A stretch of DNA of 64,000 nucleotides from Taenia hydatigena. Lineage: Eukaryota; Platyhelminthes; Cestoda; Cyclophyllidea; Taeniidae. How positions within the stretch are numbered: position 1 is the stretch's first letter; every line of letters begins with the position of its first letter. The notes beneath the pieces are model-generated. The model saw only the letters and a program-made list of their open reading frames with translations. It ran no database searches and was not told where the DNA came from. Positions 12,443 to 22,144 of the stretch are shown piece after piece. The stretch is taken from contig JADWOT020000004.1 in NCBI GenBank assembly GCA_036345935.2, positions 6,916,168 to 6,980,167 on the forward strand. Reading direction: 5' to 3'. Position numbers and translations under genes: made by a program.

Positions 12443-13389
12443 ACGCAGTTAATTCTTCTACCGCTGAGCAAATCATGCAATTGAACTACAATAACTCTGC
12501 TTGAAAAAGCCATTGCTCAATTCATCAATTTGAAAAGACTTTAGTTCACTTATCGGGAGTATGTTACTACCCACAGGGCGAATAATAATGTCCCTCATGA
12601 AAGGAACCACAGTGCTGACAATGAGAGGCCTCACGTATTGGCACGATTGTGGCGACTGAGTGGAACACCTTATGGCAGATATGGAGGCTCATCAAAAGGA
12701 CAGCCCTACCAATAAGGCAATGACTCAAAGTAGAAGTTACTCCTTCAAATGGAATATCTTTAGTTCAACGAGAACTATTTTCACCACTTTATCATTCCAT
12801 CTTACGGCTACCAACCACCGTCTCGCATGTGTGACACATCTAGCCACTTCTTCCTCCCTTCCTTCCTTTCTTCCGTCCCTCCTTTCTCTTTCCTTCTCTT
12901 CTTCGAAAAGCAAGCCTGCTGTCCCACTGGTGTGGTATGTGTTGGTTCTTTCCTTACCACCACCATCGAAAATGCACATACTGGATATGATGCATAAATG
13001 CCTTCAACACTCACACCCGTCTTCCCGTCACACGCAGCAACAGAAACCCACTACTAAAGTCATTTGAGTAACACTTTTATTCCACTCGCATCCCAACCAC
13101 ATTTCTAGCTCACTGGCATTGTGAAGCGACAGTACAGCCTCATCGTTGTGGGTGGTTGCTATCACTTCCACAAACACATTCTACGCACCTACACCTCACC
13201 TACACCACAAAGCAGTACATCGTTCCAGTCGTGCCAGTAATAATTATCATCATTAGCCGCCAACCTACACCACAATCCAGCGTGGTGATAGTGCAGTCAC
13301 CACACAGAAAGCGCTGCTGACTTTCAAATGGTGAGGTTATCGATTGAATCCATTGATCGTGTCACACACTCAAACATACCGCCACAACA

Positions 13390-14353
13390 ATGTTTGCGAA
13401 TCGGTTGTATGCAGAAATGCTCTTTCTGCTGGTCTACATTTCGCTTTGGTTTTTCGGTCACTTTGGTTTTTTCCGTTTGCAATTTTTCTTTCTCGCGTGG
13501 ACCCTCGTGGACATGGCGCAAGCAGTGTCCACGAGGAGAGGTAGGTGCTCGCCTTTACACACACCTCTACTAACCTCATTGTCATGCAGGTTGCCAAAGA
13601 CGCCAAGAGGCTGTCTCTCACAAAGCACTTCAGGCAGATGTTCATGTGGAAGAAGAGTGGGTGGAGCAAGTGGAGCAGACAGAGCAGGTGGAGGAGATGG
13701 AGAACTCGACTGGCGCATCTGATGCGAAGCTGGTGAGGTTCCAACAGATGCTGCAATTCTTCGCCTCGCCTCCAAGTCATTCGATGCGGAGGCAACAGCG
13801 GCGGTTGGCAGAAACGGAAGGAGATACCGGCGCCGCAGACACGACCTACGGTGTTACCGACCTTCCAGATGAGTACGAATGGAGGGAAGAAGGAGGAGGT
13901 GGTGGTGTGGATAGCGCGAAGGGCCTTTGCGCTGAAAGGAGGAGGAGGATGATGAGAAGACGGATGGAGACAAAGGGCCGTTCGAGGAGGGACGAGGACA
14001 GGCAGGAGGAGGAGGAGGTGTGGGTGGAGTGGGTGGAGCGGGAGGAGCGTGAGCGGGAGCAGGCGCAGGTGCGGGATGGGCAGCGCGAGGAGCACGAGCA
14101 GGAGCATGAGGAGCAGGAGGAGGACGGGAGAATGGAGAAGGAGGTGAAGAAGGAGAAGGCGCACAATGTCATCATGGAGAGCGGTCACCACGTACACGGC
14201 AAAGCAAAGAAGACGCGCAGCGGCAGGTGGCGTCGGCTCTTCACCAACGCAATCGGTGGACTCGCGTGGCACCAACAACACAAGGGACCACCTCACCAAC
14301 ACCCACACCGACACCGACACCGACACCGGTTTACAGACTCCATGATGCATTGA
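13390..14353 (+). CDS. Signal-peptide, Glu/Arg-rich secreted protein, copy A
   Basis: Two-exon model: exon 1 13390-13540, intron 13541-13589, exon 2 13590-14353, giving 304 aa. Exon 1 encodes M-F-A-N-R, a long hydrophobic core (about residues 10-40) and A43-Q44-A45 before V46, a fair signal-peptidase site. The 49-nt intron starts GTAGGT, contains TACTAAC and ends ATGCAG; it joins at phase 1. Exon 2 starts C-Q-R-R-Q-E-A-V and continues into a highly charged body: V-E-Q repeats (about 70-86), S-D-A-K-L-V-R-F-Q-Q, then long E/R/Q tracts and a His-rich tail. Copies B and C keep both exons, the intron length and the frame, and indels in the Glu and Gly tracts are multiples of three, which argues for selection on the protein. 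Function unknown; secretion is inferred from the N-terminus. If the signal peptide is not cleaved, it would be a membrane anchor. Confidence 0.6.
13541..13589 (+). other. 49-nt intron with TACTAAC branch-like site
   Basis: GAG|GTAGGT donor, TACTAAC about 20 nt before the acceptor, CATGCAG|G acceptor. The same 49-nt length and signals occur at 25708-25756 (+) and 35980-36028 (-). In copy C the TACTAAC core survives although the adjoining bases differ. Confidence 0.65.
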
Positions 14354-14365
14354 TGATGGAGCAAA

Positions 14366-14581
14366 GTGTGCTTCTTGCCTACCACCAATTCACACCAAGT
14401 CAAGTTGGTGAGAGCATTGTCCTTCCTGTTAATGCAGCAGCATCTGCACTATGAGCACCAGTTACAGCAGCAGCAACAGCAAGAGGAGGAGGAGAAGGGC
14501 GTTGTTGTTGTCGTTGTTTTGGTTGTTAGGGACACTGTAGTTGTCACGGTTGGCTCAGCAGCAGCAGCAGGATGTAGATGA
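14366..14581 (+). other. Possible downstream exon(s), Gln/Glu then Val-rich
   Basis: This segment is in the same frame as the acidic gene's exon 2, separated by TGA TGA. It contains an internal candidate intron at 14408-14437 (30 nt; GTGAGA donor, TTAATGCAG acceptor, no stop). It then encodes QHLHYE, a Gln run, Glu, K-G, a run of Val with R-D-T, an Ala/Gly run and TGA. In copies B (26527-26742) and C (35006-35212, -) the Gln and Glu runs differ in length by whole codons and the end is alike. It may be an alternative C-terminus spliced past the stops, or a separate product; a Val-rich stretch could span a membrane. Confidence 0.3.
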
Positions 14582-14764
14582 CGATGATGACCTCCACCCA
14601 TGCCAAGAGCGAAGGACTTCCGTTTCTTCGTCCGTCCGTCCGTCTCCCTTAACTTCCTTTTTTTTTCTCCCCTTTTACATTTAGTGTTCGGTTGAGATGT
14701 CCTGGTGCCAACAATGTCTCGTCCATGTCCACCATCAGAGTCGACAATTGTGCCCTTGCTGCCA

Positions 14765-15300
14765 TCACCGATGCCGTTGTTCACCGCCATGCGTGATGTC
14801 TCCTCGTTCTTCACTTCCTTCTCCGTTCCGATGCCTCCTCTCTCTCTCTCTCTCTCCCTCCCTCACTCCCTGCCTCCCTTCCCCCTCCCTGTTTCCCTCC
14901 CTCCCTCCCTCCCCGCCTTCCTTCCCTCCCTCCCTCCGTCCTTCCTTTCTCCCTCTTCTTCCTCGAGTAGCTGCTTGTCTTCCACCGTCGCCCTTCCTTC
15001 TTTCGTATTCACATCTCACCCCTCCGCTTCCTCTCATTCGCATTCATCCGGACCTTCGGTCGTGCCGTGGACGTCTGCTGCTGATGCGTCGGCTCCTTCC
15101 ATTTCGCCACCGTCAGCCACGACTTGCAGTATCCGTTGTAATCCACCAAACTTCACATCAGATGCGACTGCTTGCGAGTTCCCTCTCAGCCCACACTGCC
15201 CACCCTGCCCATTCTGTCCCACTTCCTCTGCTTCCACATGAACATTCGTCTGAAGTGCTTTGTGTCAGATAGCTTCTTGGCTTCTTTGGCAACTCACATA
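14765..15300 (-). pseudogene. Diverged convergent relative of the acidic gene, copy A
   Basis: Read on the minus strand, this starts with a block homologous to acidic exon 2 (C-Q-R-S-Q-E-A against C-Q-R-R-Q-E-A), then TGA at 15267-15265 where the plus gene has a Ser codon. After the stop it matches again: V-H-V-E-A-E-E, N-S-Q-A-V-A-S-D-V-K against N-S-T-G-A-S-D-A-K-L, and P-D-E-C-E against P-D-E-Y-E-W. The following Glu/Lys/Arg-rich part continues in another frame. The acceptor position reads ATGTGAG rather than ATGCAG. The stop, frameshift and lost acceptor suggest a pseudogene, though the post-TGA frame is open in all three units. Confidence 0.5.
14838..14955. repeat. CT/CCCT-rich low-complexity tract
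   Basis: Tandem (TC)n and (CCCT)n-like sequence inside the convergent relative. It gives Gly/Glu/Arg-rich frames on one strand and Pro/Ser/Leu-rich frames on the other, which explains the many overlapping long frames here. Homologous tracts lie at 27008-27120 and 34625-34740. Confidence 0.8.
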
Positions 15301-16168
15301 CCACCTTTCTTATTATCGTTCTTCTTCTTCTTCTTCTTCTTCTTTTTTGTTCAAATAAATCTCTTTTGTTCATCAGACGAACGCCTTATCTTACTGATCA
15401 CTTAGTAGGCGGCAGGATGGCGGTGATGCCACGGAACCCACCTTACTGTCGGTTTGGGCTCCTCACTCTCCAGCGCCCACTTCGAAGCATTCAATACCAC
15501 ATCCCGACTCTGTCATATGGTCGTTGAGTTGTGTGACGCCATCTCCTTCACATTATAACAAGACACGTCGTTTCCAGGCAGCTCTCTCCCTCCACATAAA
15601 GTGCTTGTCTTTTAAGTCATTCCTGATGAATAACGAGGAAGGAGCGATGGTTGATGGGATGAAAAGAAGCCCACTGCGGTCTGTCTATGCCGACTTGACT
15701 TCCATGCATCCAAGCAAATGATGAAGGACGACAAGCAACTAGGTGATGGCACAGCAACTGACTTCTCCAAACAGGGTCACAAGTGGCGCAACTCCTTGCC
15801 TCCGCAACTAATTCACTGACTACTTCTTAACAACCTACCAACCAATATCACTTTCGATAGAAATCTCAACTGACATGATCCCTTCAAATTAATCAAGTGG
15901 CCGAACTCTTCTGCAACAACTGCCTCATTCTCCGTCACCTCACTCAGTGAGGGTTTGCTGCCCTAGTGGTTGCCAAGCTATCGGCGTTCGCGTCGTCCTC
16001 TCGTCAAGCTTTAGTCCCACGCCGCTGACTGTGCAACTACAAAATAATAGTCTACCACAACCTTCCAAAACCGCTCAGAGAAAGTCACAACAATCTTCAA
16101 CTAAAATTCAGTAAAGTACTCAAAAGGAAAATTGTTATTTAAGAGCAAGTTCAACACTCAGGCCGATG

Positions 16169-16354
16169 TTATTGCGCATAGCACTTGCTGTTAAGCCACC
16201 CACATCCCATCGCATCGTCGGTCGGTGATGTCCACGCATACGTGGCAGTGGCAGCAGCTGCAATCGCAGGAGCGGGGCTCTGTGGAGGAGGCGAAGCATA
16301 GAAAGGTTGAACTAGCGCCGTCGACAACTCTCCAAATCCCCGTCCTTCAGGCAC
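16169..16354 (-). other. PPPQS/YAWTSP exon 1, copy A
   Basis: An AG acceptor (ATATTCTAG) precedes V-P-E-G-R-G-F-G-E, then QPFYASPPPQS, an Ala/Thr run and YAWTSPTDDAM, ending C-Y-A-Q and stop. It is paralogous to the next block upstream on the same strand (16829-17178), with the same acceptor position, starting phase and Q-x-FYxxPPPQSxA...YAWTSPT core. Copies at 28340-28525 (-) and 33220-33405 (+) are nearly identical. Probably an exon of the minus-strand gene chain; no domain recognised. Confidence 0.35.
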
Positions 16355-16828
16355 CTAGAATATTGACAACGAGTTGTCAGATGGAAATGCCTCCTCTTTC
16401 ATCTCCTCCTCCTCCTCTTCCTCCTCACAGCAAAGTGCAAATCAACACTAACACAAGGGACCACCGCCAGCCTACCCAAGCAGTATACCGCAACTTCCTA
16501 CCCCATTAAGCACACTCCAAACGTCGTTCAAGGCACAAACAACCACAAAAACCAACAAAACAGTCCCCATTTACCACCTATCGTGCTATACAGTGGCAAA
16601 AAAATGCACCACGTGAGTAGAAGGACTGATTCCATCGCTCCGAACAACACCTAATCGCCACACTTCCTCATCCAACGACTTGTTGAAGTGAAGGCCACAG
16701 TCCACCAAAAGTGCTCACCCATCCGCCTTTTTCTAACGCCAAGTTAGGCTTTCGCATTAGTGAGGAACCAGAATCCTTCTCTCCGTGATTACAACTGGCA
16801 AGAATAAAATCCACACCTTCCAATGCGT

Positions 16829-17178
16829 CTAAACCTTCTTACTGGTTAGTCCGACCGCAAATCCAAGTCGTTTCTGATGCAAAAAAATCAACATTGGCCA
16901 CTTACCCAGTTGGGCAGCCCAAAAGGACTGATGAAACTGCTGTTGCTGCGATAGCCATCGTTGGATGAATGAATGAATGAACGAATGAATGAATGCCCCC
17001 GTCGGTGATGTCCAGGCATACGCACCAACACAGGCAGAAGCAAAGCTCTGTGGAGGAGGCAGAGAATAGAACGATTGAGTCGCCGCTTCAATCGATGTAG
17101 CTGCGTCCACCAACCGTCTGTACCGTGCAGTATCACAATCCTTCGCCTCCCAAGCATTCCAAACCGTTGCGCCTGCAA
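16829..17178 (-). other. PPPQS/YAWTSP exon 2, copy A, with HSFI repeat
   Basis: A TTGCAG acceptor is followed by a frame containing QSFYSLPPPQS, AYAWTSPTGAF, a short F-I-H-S repeat from (ATTC)n, then QQQQFHQSF and a Lys-rich end. It is the tandem paralogue of 16169-16354. In copy C the same exon has more F-I-H-S units, still in frame. The reading in from the acceptor is in a single frame in C (32372-32749) but is interrupted near 17140 in A. Confidence 0.35.
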
Positions 17179-17875
17179 CATTGAAAAAGAGTTGTAAGAC
17201 GGAGATGCTTCCCCACCCCCTCTCCTAGCGCAAAGCACAGACCAGCAGAGCCACCACCTCCAATCCATCCAAGCAGTGCACCACAGCCGCATTGCAACAC
17301 CAATCCCCCCCACCTTGCCCCTCCCACTTCCTCCCCTCCCCTTCCCCATCCTCCTCTTCACAACTACCTGCTTGTGCCTTTTCAACCCATTCGCATTCTC
17401 AAGGCTACGTCTCAGTAGTAGTGAGAACAGCGCCACCACTCATCACCTATACAGTCAGCAACAAATTAACTGCCACCCTCCCACACCAACAACATCCCCC
17501 TACCTTCGAAAGCAAATTATGCCGCACTTACCACCAGTGACCTCTCACCCATAGCGCTTCTATTCGTCATCGTCGTCGTCGTTATCGCCGTCGCCGTCGC
17601 CGTCGTAAGAGAGCGTCACCTTCACTCTTTCACACATAAGCGCGACACGCCTCCCCTAGTCTCTCCCCTCCCTCTCCGCCACCCGAGCTCTCCCCATCCA
17701 CCCACTTAACCACCCATGCCCCTCGAAAACAAAGAGATGCTCACATAATAGCAGTAGTAGTCCCTGTCGTCCATGCCTGCCGACACCTACATCGCACAAC
17801 CCAGACCGAGACGCCACCACCGACAGCGCCACCGCCAACGCCGCCAATCACTCCAACATCTCGCAATGCCCACCA

Positions 17876-17932
17876 TCACTCCACACAATCATCAAATGCC
17901 ACTTCACCATCACCACAGTAAGTTTGTAGCAT
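17876..17932 (-). other. 57-nt terminal exon, M-L-Q-T-Y-C-G-D-G
   Basis: A strong acceptor (pyrimidine run, CCCTTTTCAG) is followed by MLQTYCGDGEVAFDDCVE and TGA. The same exon with an even longer pyrimidine tract is at 31586-31642 (+) in copy C, where the Cys-rich frame is absent. Survival of exon plus acceptor in both copies supports a real exon. Confidence 0.45.
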
Positions 17933-18415
17933 CTGAAAAGGGAAAAAAACCAAGCAATGCAGAGATGGACGTGAAACGGTCCAATGCAACGGCGACGGCA
18001 TCCATATTCCCCTTTGCCATTGCCACCGACGCCAAAGATAAGTGTTGTTGGCAGCCTGATGAGTCTGTGATGTCGTTAAAAATAGACCCATCATCATCCG
18101 CCATCCCCACAATCTCATCAAATCAATGAGCATACCAAAAAAGCCAGCAGCAGTCCAATTAAAAAGGGCATTGCAAAACATGGAACGTCGAATATTACAC
18201 CAAGCAACGCTGTCAAAACAAGTCAATGTGCTATTGGGTGACATCTCGTCTACGCGTTCCATCACAGTGGCAGAGCACCTGCACTCAAGGGCCATAGGAA
18301 GATGACCACCAGCAGCGTAGTCAATGCAGACGGGCTTCGTCTCACTCCCTATGGCCAGTGGGCAGGAGTACATGCGCTTGCAATTTACCTCAGTGCAAAT
18401 CGCCACCCCACACAC
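17876..18415 (-). CDS. Cys-rich frame with hydrophobic C-terminal segment, copy A
   Basis: A 179-codon frame. The first half has closely spaced cysteines: V-A-I-C-T-E-V-N-C, Y-S-C-P-L, P-V-C-I-D-Y, L-E-C-R-C, N-S-T-L-T-C, A-W-C-N and M-F-C-N. The P-V-C...C-x-C spacing is faintly Kazal/follistatin-like, but Cys count and spacing do not fit well enough to assign it. A hydrophobic stretch follows (N-W-T-A-A-G-F-F-G-M-L-I). The last 57 nt (17876-17932) look like a separate terminal exon. Related frames: 40472-40828 (-), 45197-45557 (-, frameshifted) and 54259-54717 (+). An in-frame TGA lies just upstream of the first Cys, so the 5' exon is uncertain. Likely extracellular if expressed. Confidence 0.4.
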   Translation of the reverse strand: MCGVAICTEVNCKRMYSCPLAIGSETKPVCIDYAAGGHLPMALECRCSATVMERVDEMSPNSTLTCFDSVAWCNIRRSMFCNALFNWTAAGFFGMLIDLMRLWGWRMMMGLFLTTSQTHQAANNTYLWRRWQWQRGIWMPSPLHWTVSRPSLHCLVFFPFQMLQTYCGDGEVAFDDCVE

Positions 18416-18842
18416 CGATCACCCATCGCATCACAAACGCAATCACATCAACAGCAGCCACGCACCACCCCAGACAACTTCGACTCCAACGCTGACTGTC
18501 TGCAAAATACTCACACTTCCGCTACAGGACAGTCCCAAGCCCACACTCCACCAGACAGTCAGCATTATAAAAACTGCTACTCGTAAAGAATCCACTAACA
18601 CATCCAGCCACCACCTGCATCTCATGCATGCGGCAACCCTAACGTCCTGCCTCACACCCACCATATACCCCTCGTCATCAACTCCCAAACGGTAAACAAC
18701 AAACACCCACTGCGTCACCTCCATGCAATCACATCACAGTGCAAACTGATAAACCCAACACATCCCCTCATCCCCCCCTCCCCTCCACCTCCTCATACGG
18801 CTTGCATACCACAATTCCATCCACATGCAACCACCAAAACAC

Positions 18843-18950
18843 CTGGACAGTGGAGGTGGCGACCCACTTTTCCTTTGAAACAGACACACATAAACAACCA
18901 TTCGTCATGACAGACTTCCCAGGTCCGCTCGATACCGTGCAAGGTGCAAT
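18843..18950 (-). other. 108-nt Cys exon, I-A-P-C-T-V-S-S, copy A
   Basis: Flanked by a CACTGGTAG acceptor and CCAG|GTGTTT donor; 108 nt, phase 0 at both ends. It encodes 36 residues starting IAPCTVSSGPGKSVM, then N-G-C-L-C and ending T-S-T-V-Q. Copy E (53726-53833, +) differs at only a few codons, with V to I in the exon and F to Y just after it. Copy D (45918-46025, -) keeps the frame but has lost both splice dinucleotides. It lies upstream of the Cys-rich frame on the same strand. Confidence 0.4.
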
Positions 18951-19174
18951 CTACCAGTGACCTACGTCAACCGATGCCACCGAAATCTACTTCCGCACCC
19001 ACGCACCACCTCGGCACTATGCTCCTCACAGATCCGTGCAAAATAAACAAACAAATAACCAAACAGTCCAATCCCAAAAATATGCGCTTCAATATGGGAT
19101 AAGCTGCATATAGTAGGCAGGGGACAATTTTACTGGATCTACTCAATATTTTGTCTGATAGAAAAACATCTTAC

Positions 19175-19373
19175 CACCTGGTTGGTTCTTCATTCTCCTG
19201 CGCGTCACATATTTAATCTGTTCCATTCTCCATGTCTGCTCACCTCCTGCAACATATGCACTCGCTTCTCCACCACGTCCTACCTCGTCAATACCTGCCC
19301 AATTACGCCAAACTTGTAGGAGCCAAAACCAGTACACCAGTAGCTGCTCCATCCCGTTGCAGCCTCTAACAAC
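19175..19373 (-). other. Trp-rich exon, V-V-R-G-C-N-G-M-E-Q
   Basis: A TTTCTTTATCGCAG acceptor and a GTAAGA donor bound a 199-nt open stretch encoding VVRGCNGMEQLL, then Y-W-F-W-L-L-Q-V-W-R-N-W and a charged tail with T-R-R-R-M-K-N-Q-P. It sits between the N-x-AFA exon and the 108-nt Cys exon, on the same strand. Its E counterpart would fall inside the assembly gap. Internal GTATTG could be an alternative donor. No family recognised. Confidence 0.35.
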
Positions 19374-19906
19374 CTGCGATAAAGAAATGAAAGCACCACA
19401 TCTGTACACACCTGTTCAATCACTTCGTGTTTACCAACATATCGCGCATGGTTTGACATTCAATGACACAAGTTACAGTTTTACAACTGCATTGCCTACA
19501 GCGCGTTTCCAATCGCCCTGTCAGCGCCCCGTTCAAACTAACCCAATTAAAAACGTGACTAGGAATTTAAAGCTACTCAATTCCATTGCACAAAGTTCCG
19601 TTACAGCCCTTCGCAAAAACAACTTCATTTCCCCTAGACCCAGTCCTTTGTGCCCGGCTCGGAATCGGACACCAAGTCATGTCGAAGCCGAACCCATGAC
19701 CAAGTGGCTACTTATATCTTGCACATGCACTGTATTAAGGAAAGGTCAACACAACCAAGGACTCAGGTTCCAATCAGTGATGTAGATCTTAATAAGTAAT
19801 TCCAGTGCGAAGTGTCCAACAAGCGCAATCTAATCTACCGACATGAGTGCAATAACTTGGACAACCCAACTTCTGCTATGCACCAATTATGAAAAGATTT
19901 GGCGAT

Positions 19907-20072
19907 CTGTGGCAAAAGGGAAATACTCATCAAAAACGCGTACATTAAAAACATAAACACATAAGAGGGAATGATGACAATTCGTAAATTGAGATTCATT
20001 CTCACCTGAGCAACGTTCGAAGTAATGGCAAAGGCGGGATTCATATTTTGTGTTAGCCGATAGTGCCTCCAT
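19907..20072 (-). other. N-x-AFA exon plus 99-nt intron, copy A
   Basis: Exon 20006-20072 ends GCTCAG|GTGAGA; intron 19907-20005 ends TTTTGCCACAG. In the frame shared by all four relatives the exon reads N-M-N-P-A-F-A-I-T-S-N-V-A-Q and joins at phase 0 to I-A-K-S-F-H-N-W-C-I-A-E-V, which stops about 24 codons on. Copy E (52575-52741) has the same exon and a 100-nt intron. Another frame starts at the ATG (M-E-A-L-S-A-N), but it is not conserved at 30930-31038. Confidence 0.45.
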
Positions 20073-20934
20073 ACTTATAACAGACGCTTCACCGAGGGAA
20101 GCAAATTTCCATCGAATTTAGTGTCTTTGACGTCCTTAACAAGAATAAAAGCTGCGCAATGCTTCGTAAATGTCACTTTTTCCGAACGGGCTGCCGAAGT
20201 TGGCCCCAAGTACACACTTTTACAATCCCAATTATTGCACCAGCGGCTCCAGTTTTTGCTGCTACGGTTGTTCTTAACTGCTGCAAGTGCACTTAGACGC
20301 CTGCTTTGTGGGAGCGGCTACACCTCACTTTACTCTGACCCTTCCTCACTGCCTCACTTCCTCCCTCCTCCCACCTCCCTCCTTCCTTCCTTCTCTTTGC
20401 GACCTTCGGTACGGTTTTCCTCTATCGTCAGCATCTCTTGATTTCATTTTAGTGTTCTTGCAATTTTTCGTATGTGGATCAAGACCTACTCCGAGTAGCT
20501 GTTCATTAAATAGCACGTGCTGAAATGAGAATCAAGGAAGAAGACTAGATTGCAGGTCTATATTACATTTCAAGTGTCTCTCCTCTGAAGCTATTGATAC
20601 AGTCGTCTTTACCCCAGGTGTTGCCGCAGTGTCCTCAATGGTTGGTAACATTAGCGCGCTGTTGCGATCGTCAACAAATGCGGGTAAACTCATTCGAATT
20701 CATGCATGACTTATCAAATGAAGACGAAAAAGATGAGGGCGATTAGCGAGTCGTGAGGTGGGAGTGGAGGCGTGCTTAAGGTGAAATCAATCTGTTCGCC
20801 CACACCAGTCAAAGTCAGTGTGCTTTCGGCCATTCTCCCAATCGAAAATTAATGCTTCAACCTAGGGAGACAAGGGCGAGTCTTTGAAGTTGTTTCTTTC
20901 CCAATGTCATTAGTAAATTGGCTTTTGGATTCCA

Positions 20935-21210
20935 TTAATTTATTTTCAGCCACGATTTGCCGTCGTCATTTAGCTCAGCCCAACAGTCAACTCTTCTGTA
21001 CTCTCCAAATCTGGAATGCTGTTCTGGTGTCTGACGTCTGCCAACCCTTCGAATGTGCAAATCTTTGTCAGCGGTTCCATTCACCCACCAGTCCTCCAAC
21101 ATGGAGACATGTCTCCTTTTGTACTGACCATGCTTATCAGATCTTAAGTTCCAAGTGCCAGACGAGCACCAAAGGGCTGCAGTGGGGCCTGAAACCACCA
21201 CTATCTGCAT
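20935..21210 (-). CDS. Uncharacterised charged/Trp-rich ORF (91 aa)
   Basis: An ATG-started frame with an internal CCCACTGCAG acceptor. From there it reads S-S-G-T-W-N-L-R-S-D-K-H, later MLEDWWVNGTADKD, H-I-R-R-V-G-R-R-Q and Y-R-R-V-D-C-W-A-E, ending W-L-K-I-N and TAA. Mixed charged and aromatic content looks like a globular protein. The plus strand is also open (20904-21353), so coding sense is not certain. Single copy, between duplications A and B. Confidence 0.35.
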   Translation of the reverse strand: MQIVVVSGPTAALWCSSGTWNLRSDKHGQYKRRHVSMLEDWWVNGTADKDLHIRRVGRRQTPEQHSRFGEYRRVDCWAELNDDGKSWLKIN

Positions 21211-21984
21211 TGTCGTTGATAGACAGACTTAAAATTATCCAAACAAATGTCTTAGTGGTGCACGGTGTCACAACCCTTCGCCTCGCTGTTCACCTCTTCG
21301 TCAATTTGGTGCGCACTTGCCACCTAATACCGGATGGAATGCCATCGCGGTAGCAGACTCTTCATTCCATTGGTACGAAATTTGCAATCTCTGTTTGATT
21401 CGAATGTTCTTTGCGCCTTTGAAGGGGTAACTTGTGATGGTGGCGTTTGAGAGGACCTTTGTCGCCGACAACGTGACCGGGGATGGTGCAGGCCTGTGTC
21501 GAGGTAGTAGTGAGAGATCAAGTCTTCATGCGGCTTCCAACTGCTCCTGTTCTTCTTTTATTGCAAAGCTAATAAGCTCCTTTTTCGAAGACCGGGAACC
21601 AGAATGCTCCATTTCGCATTGAAGGTGGCATTGAAGATGCGAAACAGTTGCCGAAAGTAATGGTCTGTTGGGAGTTGGGATGTGTGCCCGCACCCGTGTG
21701 CGTGGGTGCGGTCGCTATTGCCAGTAATGTGGAGTGGTCAATCGCTTTGTCATTGTCGCTCAGGCATTGTCGCTTTTACCACTGTGAAATGAGATGATGC
21801 CAGTGTGAAGTAGGTGTGGAGTAATTGGAAGTGTACTTATGATGCTTTGATATGTACGAATGATTCCCTGTGCGACTCATTGTCATATTCGATAATCACT
21901 TGTCGAATGTTATAGGCTTAAAAACTGTCACTATAGTTGTTGTGATCCCGTACCGTTGACATGAGTTTGAATAATCGCTTTCAG

Positions 21985-22144
21985 ACCAATGTTTCCTCCA
22001 CTGATGATGGACACGCGTGGTGGTTAACACATTTGCCCCTTATCCCATACGGAATGAGCTTGCAGCATGGGAGATGGGGAGACTGACGACGCAGTAGCCT
22101 TATCGAGGAGAGCACGGCGGACGGCGCTGGACGAGGCGAAGTGA
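21985..22144 (+). pseudogene. Micro-exon module, copy B (donor lost, truncated)
   Basis: The 19-nt block 21985-22003 follows CTTTCAG, but the next bases are ATGATG instead of GTGATG, so the donor is lost. The downstream exon (22066-22144, after TTGCAG) starts M-G-D-G-E-T-D-D-A-V-A-L and stops early after A-L-D-E-A-K, where D and E read on. Interpreted as decayed. Confidence 0.45.

Larger units (their letters stand above)
10420..19016 (+). repeat. Segmental duplication copy A
   Basis: Copy A of the mosaic unit. 10420-16640 matches copy B (about 22592-28783) in the same orientation, offset about 12.15 kb. 10420-17988 matches copy C (31526-39150) inverted. 17876-20150 matches copy E (52497-54700) inverted, the E gap included. 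The join with upstream DNA lies in 10417-10440: copy A shares a gaagcagaaagg-type block with C but not with B. Differences from B and C are scattered substitutions plus small indels, concentrated in microsatellites and Glu-codon tracts. Confidence 0.85.

Noticed and set aside
13370..14350. Long minus-strand frame (326 codons) opposite the acidic gene
   Set aside because: A Leu/Pro/Ser-rich shadow of Glu/Gly codons on the plus strand; lacks splice or signal features and changes freely between copies.
15172..15405. Phe-rich plus-strand frame with hydrophobic tail
   Set aside because: Arises from a (TTC)n tract opposite the convergent relative; length varies between copies without other conservation.
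17876..18415. Firm Kazal-domain call for the Cys-rich frame
   Set aside because: P-V-C...C-x-C is suggestive, but the Y-x3-C core and overall spacing do not match.
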